Origin: Holophagales bacterium
GTDB taxonomy: Bacteria > Acidobacteriota > Holophagae > Holophagales > Holophagaceae
DNA length: 8,146 nucleotides
Assembly: GCA_031283145.1 (NCBI GenBank)
Contig: JAITCJ010000063.1
Location: 1 to 8,146, forward strand
Direction: 5' to 3'
How positions within the stretch are numbered: position 1 is the first letter of the stretch; the number at the start of each line of letters is the position of its first letter. The notes beneath the pieces were generated by a model that worked only from the letters and a program-made list of their open reading frames with translations, was not told the DNA's origin and ran no database searches. Position numbers and translations under genes: made by a program. Shown piece by piece: positions 5,136 through 8,146 of this stretch.

Positions 5136-7163
5136 ATGAGTTCGTACTGTGCGGATATGCGATACGCAAGGTGGCTTGATCATGTACTTCCCTGGGCTTC
5201 TTGGGGCGCTCTCGCCGCGAGCGGTGTTTTTTCCGCATGGGAGTTGCTCTTCATGGCATTGCCTCTGACTGCCGCCGCTATTGTGGAAGCGGCGCGGTTG
5301 CAACTGTCCCGCTGGAAGCGTCTGTTGGAGATAACATGCCTCCTTATTATCATCGCTTGTAAATTCACAAAATTGGGGTGGGTGGTAATCGTCATATTAA
5401 CGCTGTTCACGCTGTGCGGCATTCGCCTTTCACTGCCCAGAGAACAAAAACAGCGCCGCCAAGTCCTTTTTATGGCCTTTTTGCTGTTCCTGCTCACTAC
5501 GGCAGCCAACCAGTCTATTTCGTTTTTGCCCTGGACTTTGATTTGGATGGCAATCGCGGGACTGACGCTGCTTCAACTCAACTGGGAAAACGCCGCCCAT
5601 TTCAGGGGGACAACAACCCCGCCGCCTCTGCGCTGCGCGGCGGTTTGGATTCCTGTGGCGGCATTAATCGGCGGCATATTGTTTCTGGCGCTCCCCAGGC
5701 CGCTCGTGAGATGGCGCCCCCTGCCCTTTGGCGTCAATGGATTTGGCGGCGCGACGCCTGGCCTCGCCGACAGCCTTTCTTTGGAAAATATTGGCTCAAT
5801 ACAGGGGAATAGCGATGTGGTCGCCCGAATACTGCCCCCGTCTGATATTTCACTTAGCGAACGCAAAAAAATGGAATCCAGGATGGCTTTGCTCACCGGC
5901 TTTCATATGGAATACGCGAAAGGTGGGCGCTGGGAACAGCTAACGCAAACTCCGGTGCGCTGGGACATAGCTTTTAGCAACACATGGGCGGAAGAAACAA
6001 ACGCGATCGATTACTTTGTGTACCCAACGCCAACCGGACTGATCCCAATGCCGCAGGGCAGGATACAAATATTTCCGCCGGTAAATATGAGGATTGTTTC
6101 GGGACAGGGGGGGGTAATACGCTGGAGCTATCCATTAGCGCGTCCAACGCCATTCAAATTAAAACTCGGAACCGTGAAAGCTGAAACTATTACAGAGCGG
6201 CAAATACAAGCGCGGGAACTGAGTACACCGGACCCAGCCGCTGTTGAAGCGCTGTACTGGAGTTTGCGCGTGGCGCCCGGAGAGCCGAGCGCGACTGACC
6301 TCGCAAAACTTTTATCTCAGGATTTACAAACTTTTCAATACACGCTGGACAACCCGAGCGGCGGCGCAAAGGACCCGCTTGGCGATTTCCTGACCCGCAC
6401 AAGAGCCGGACATTGTGAATATTTCGCGCACGCCTTGGCTTCAGCCCTGCGCTACAGAGGGATAGCGAGCCGTGTCGTCAATGGCTACCGGTTAGGCCCG
6501 TGGATACAGGCTGGAGGCTATTGGCTGGTGACGCAAAATGAAGCGCATAGCTGGGTTGAATACGTAAATCCGGATACAAACACATGGGTTTCCGCTGACC
6601 CTACCCCATCGGCGGCGGCCTTTTACAGGCATTGGCGCGTATCTGAAAAATTCTGGCATCTGATTGACTCTATGCGATTCCGCTGGGATCGCTACGTTGT
6701 GCGTTTTTCAGGCGCCGAGCAGCAAAGTGGATTTGCGTGGGTACAAACGCAAACCGCGAAGCTGAGGAAACAAAACTCCGGCGATATAGTCATACGCGCG
6801 GCTCTCGCTGTCCTCGCGGTATTACTTTTACTGATCGCGGCATGGAAGAAGCGAAATAAAATAAAATATCTTTTTAATGCCGATATTCCGCCAGGAATGA
6901 TCACAGCCCTGCGCCCCCTCGTTAAATCAACGCGCGTTCAGCCTCTGCGCGGCGAAACTCTCCGCAACTGGATTGGGCGTCTACGCGTCCGGCGTCCTGA
7001 CCGAGAAGCGCATTTGACGCTATTGGCCGACTTGATAGAAAGCAATATATATGGACACGCGGATGCGGATATTGTTAACCCGATAAAACAAGAAGCCGGG
7101 GAATGGCGCAAAACAACACAACTTATCAGGAATCAGGATATGTCTCGTGACAACTTGGTATAA
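5136..7163 (+). CDS. tgpA: TgpA-like membrane transglutaminase (TgpA_N / transglutaminase core / DUF4129-like)
   Basis: A 675-residue inner-membrane protein. The N-terminal part (about 20-187) has five or six hydrophobic segments, the TgpA_N/DUF3488 region. A loop of about 360 residues, expected in the periplasm, carries the transglutaminase-like core with its full Cys-His-Asp triad: C427 in RAGHCEYFAHALASALRYRG, H471 in NEAHSWVEY and D488 in SADPTPSAAAF. GIASRVVNGY (442-451) is the usual strand after the Cys helix. A last membrane segment spans about 551-569, followed by a basic KKRNK. The cytosolic tail has GETLRNWIGRL (606-616) and ESNIYGH (635-641), which fit a DUF4129-like domain. The family is named after Pseudomonas TgpA; the acyl-transfer or peptidase substrate is not known. 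ATG 5136 is preferred for its promoter position; ATG 5157 (residue 8) is an alternative. A run of eight Gs at 6107-6114 stays in frame. The lipoprotein gene follows 24 bases later, probably in one operon. MoxR ATPase and DUF58 genes, the usual neighbours, are not beside it in this window. Confidence 0.9.
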   Translation: MSSYCADMRYARWLDHVLPWASWGALAASGVFSAWELLFMALPLTAAAIVEAARLQLSRWKRLLEITCLLIIIACKFTKLGWVVIVILTLFTLCGIRLSLPREQKQRRQVLFMAFLLFLLTTAANQSISFLPWTLIWMAIAGLTLLQLNWENAAHFRGTTTPPPLRCAAVWIPVAALIGGILFLALPRPLVRWRPLPFGVNGFGGATPGLADSLSLENIGSIQGNSDVVARILPPSDISLSERKKMESRMALLTGFHMEYAKGGRWEQLTQTPVRWDIAFSNTWAEETNAIDYFVYPTPTGLIPMPQGRIQIFPPVNMRIVSGQGGVIRWSYPLARPTPFKLKLGTVKAETITERQIQARELSTPDPAAVEALYWSLRVAPGEPSATDLAKLLSQDLQTFQYTLDNPSGGAKDPLGDFLTRTRAGHCEYFAHALASALRYRGIASRVVNGYRLGPWIQAGGYWLVTQNEAHSWVEYVNPDTNTWVSADPTPSAAAFYRHWRVSEKFWHLIDSMRFRWDRYVVRFSGAEQQSGFAWVQTQTAKLRKQNSGDIVIRAALAVLAVLLLLIAAWKKRNKIKYLFNADIPPGMITALRPLVKSTRVQPLRGETLRNWIGRLRVRRPDREAHLTLLADLIESNIYGHADADIVNPIKQEAGEWRKTTQLIRNQDMSRDNLV

Positions 7164-7176
7164 GATGTATCATTAT

Positions 7177-7181
7177 GAGGG
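7177..7181 (+). promoter_or_regulatory. Shine-Dalgarno site of the lipoprotein gene
   Basis: GAGGG lies 6 bases before ATG 7188 in the 24-base gap after tgpA. It supports this start and translation from a tgpA read-through transcript. Confidence 0.6.
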
Positions 7182-7187
7182 AAAACC

Positions 7188-8146
7188 ATGCTTTCAAACC
7201 GAAAATCGCGTATTTCAGCGCTTCTGTCGCTCCTTTTGCTCCCCTTGGCGCTGCTGGCCGGCTTGATAGCCTGTAAACCATCTAAACTGTCCAATTCAAC
7301 TGTACCCAATGTGCCCAAGGCCGAGACGCCCATAGCCTTGTCGCCGGGTATCCTTGCTTTCATCAACGGTACCTGGGAAGGGACATTGGGCGACCCCCTG
7401 GGCTGGAGTATGAGGTTCGACTGTTTTGCTCAGGACGGCATCCAAAAGGTATTGCTATCCGTCATATCCAAGGATTTCCAAACATTCTATTTGCCAGTCA
7501 ATTACAACATTGAGGGCGACGGCCTGCAACTGTGGTGGAACGACGAGAACAACCGCGGGACTGTCAAACTCCGGTTCGGTTGGGGCCGCCAAGTGGTGGC
7601 CACTGTTTCTCAACTGCAACGGGGGACGGCCTCCGGCACTTTCACCAAGACATCAGACACTCCAAAGGATGGCGCGGTATCCTATCACGGCGCCTGGGAA
7701 GGGACATTGGGCGACCCCTTGGGCTGGAGCGTCAGGTTTGACTGCTTCGCCCAAAGCGGCATCCAAAGGGTACTGGCGTCCATAACAAGCGATGAGTGGA
7801 ATGCCCACTTTTTTCCCGTCAATCACGCGCTCGAAAGCGATGGCTTGCAATTATGGTGGAATGATGAGGCCAATCGCCAAAAAATCAAACTCCAATTCAA
7901 TCAGAACGGGCAGTTGGTCGGCGAGTTGTTCAACCGGCAAGGGCAGCAAAAGGCGGCAGGCGTGTTTTCAAGGACGTCGGCAACGCCGACAGCCGGAGAG
8001 TTTCACGTAAAACCACAAGATAACTTTATCAGGCACTTGCGGAACTACAGTGGTTTTGACAGGAGCGACGCGGGACCGGTTGTATTTGAATACGACTACA
8101 GCCACCCCAAGCTGGCGGAATTGAAAGAAAAATACAACCTTACAAG
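7188..8146 (+). CDS. Lipoprotein with two tandem ~98-residue repeats (3' end outside window)
   Basis: The frame is open from ATG 7188 to the right edge: 319 residues are visible and no stop is reached. Residues 1-28 are a type II signal peptide (NRKSR, then a Leu/Ala stretch) with lipobox LIAC, so C29 should be acylated and the protein anchored in the membrane facing the periplasm or outside. A Pro/Ser-rich linker follows. Two repeats (63-159 and 170-267) share WEGTLGDPLGWS, RFDCFAQ, PVN, DGLQLWWNDE and a closing TS-TP. The pattern (W-G-L at the start, DG..L.L in the middle, KL.F then G.F.R.S) resembles small beta-rich domains found before hydrolase domains in secreted enzymes, but no family is assigned. 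The last 40 residues, including FEYDYSHPKLAELKEKYNL, recall the lead-in to transglutaminase-like domains of secreted bacterial proteins; this is tentative. Position after tgpA suggests a linked role. Overlapping frames on + (7426-7785, 7532-7741, 7792-8010) are shadows of this gene. Confidence 0.87.
   Translation, partial: MLSNRKSRISALLSLLLLPLALLAGLIACKPSKLSNSTVPNVPKAETPIALSPGILAFINGTWEGTLGDPLGWSMRFDCFAQDGIQKVLLSVISKDFQTFYLPVNYNIEGDGLQLWWNDENNRGTVKLRFGWGRQVVATVSQLQRGTASGTFTKTSDTPKDGAVSYHGAWEGTLGDPLGWSVRFDCFAQSGIQRVLASITSDEWNAHFFPVNHALESDGLQLWWNDEANRQKIKLQFNQNGQLVGELFNRQGQQKAAGVFSRTSATPTAGEFHVKPQDNFIRHLRNYSGFDRSDAGPVVFEYDYSHPKLAELKEKYNLT
7374..7664 (+). repeat. Tandem repeat unit 1 within the lipoprotein gene
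   Basis: Encodes residues 63-159, from WEGTLGDPLGWS to TSDTP. It matches unit 2 at an offset of 321 bases (107 codons). Similarity is strongest in the first ~30 bases, which are almost identical in DNA, and again at the DGLQLWWNDE segment. The one cysteine, in FDCFAQ, is kept in both units. Confidence 0.85.
7695..7988 (+). repeat. Tandem repeat unit 2 within the lipoprotein gene
   Basis: Encodes residues 170-267, from WEGTLGDPLGWS to TSATP. It is separated from unit 1 by a ten-residue linker. It differs mainly in the middle (WNAHFFPVNHALES against FQTFYLPVNYNIEG) and in the last third, where it has NQNGQLVGELFNRQG in place of GWGRQVVATVSQLQR. Confidence 0.85.

Noticed and set aside
5378..5812. 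144-codon + frame inside tgpA
   Set aside because: It overlaps the membrane region of tgpA in another frame, has low-complexity content and no family motif; a shadow of the real gene.
7426..8010. Three + frames (7426-7785, 7532-7741, 7792-8010) in the right-hand part
   Set aside because: They are out of frame with the continuous lipoprotein reading frame, which has a ribosome site, lipobox and repeats; the tandem repeats also make shadow frames recur.
7188..8146. Recent mobile element or duplication by insertion sequence in the lipoprotein gene
   Set aside because: The duplication is internal and in frame with no transposase, terminal inverted repeats or target-site duplication.

Overview
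The window carries seven protein-coding genes, packed closely, with a base composition near 50% GC. Two secreted M16 peptidases, a lipobox lipoprotein and a TgpA-type membrane transglutaminase point to a diderm (Gram-negative-type) bacterium. Nothing seen allows a phylum to be named with confidence. No tRNA, rRNA, CRISPR array, insertion sequence or phage gene was seen.

Layout. (1) Bases 1-546, + strand: the 3' part of a coiled-coil plus C4 zinc-ribbon protein, cut by the window edge. (2) 549-1214, +: the PLP-binding homeostasis protein YggS, 2 bases after gene 1. (3) 1268-2602 and 2599-3993, +: two exported M16 peptidase-family proteins overlapping by ATGA. The first has the complete HxxEH zinc site. 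The second lacks it but has the R/Y pair of non-catalytic subunits, so they look like a split heterodimeric protease. (4) 4000-4051: a 19-bp inverted repeat where these genes meet the convergent gene. (5) 4037-5068, - strand: a radical SAM enzyme with additional cysteine clusters before its CxxxCxxC motif. (6) 5069-5135: a compact divergent promoter region with a perfect 7-bp inverted repeat at its centre and a -10-like hexamer 5-6 bases before each start codon, suggesting leaderless transcripts. (7) 5136-7163, +: a TgpA-like transglutaminase with membrane segments at both ends. (8) 7188 to the right edge, +: a lipoprotein with two tandem ~98-residue repeats, whose visible C-terminus may be the start of another transglutaminase-like domain.

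How they work together (inference). Genes 1-2 look like housekeeping genes. The M16 pair would act as one envelope protease complex. TgpA and the lipoprotein form a probable two-gene operon acting at the periplasmic face. The usual MoxR ATPase and DUF58 partners of TgpA are not beside it here, and the lipoprotein occupies the downstream position. The radical SAM gene is divergent from tgpA and may share a control region with it. The points most worth following up are the tgpA-lipoprotein pair, the radical SAM protein with its N-terminal cysteine region, and the leaderless-looking divergent promoter.
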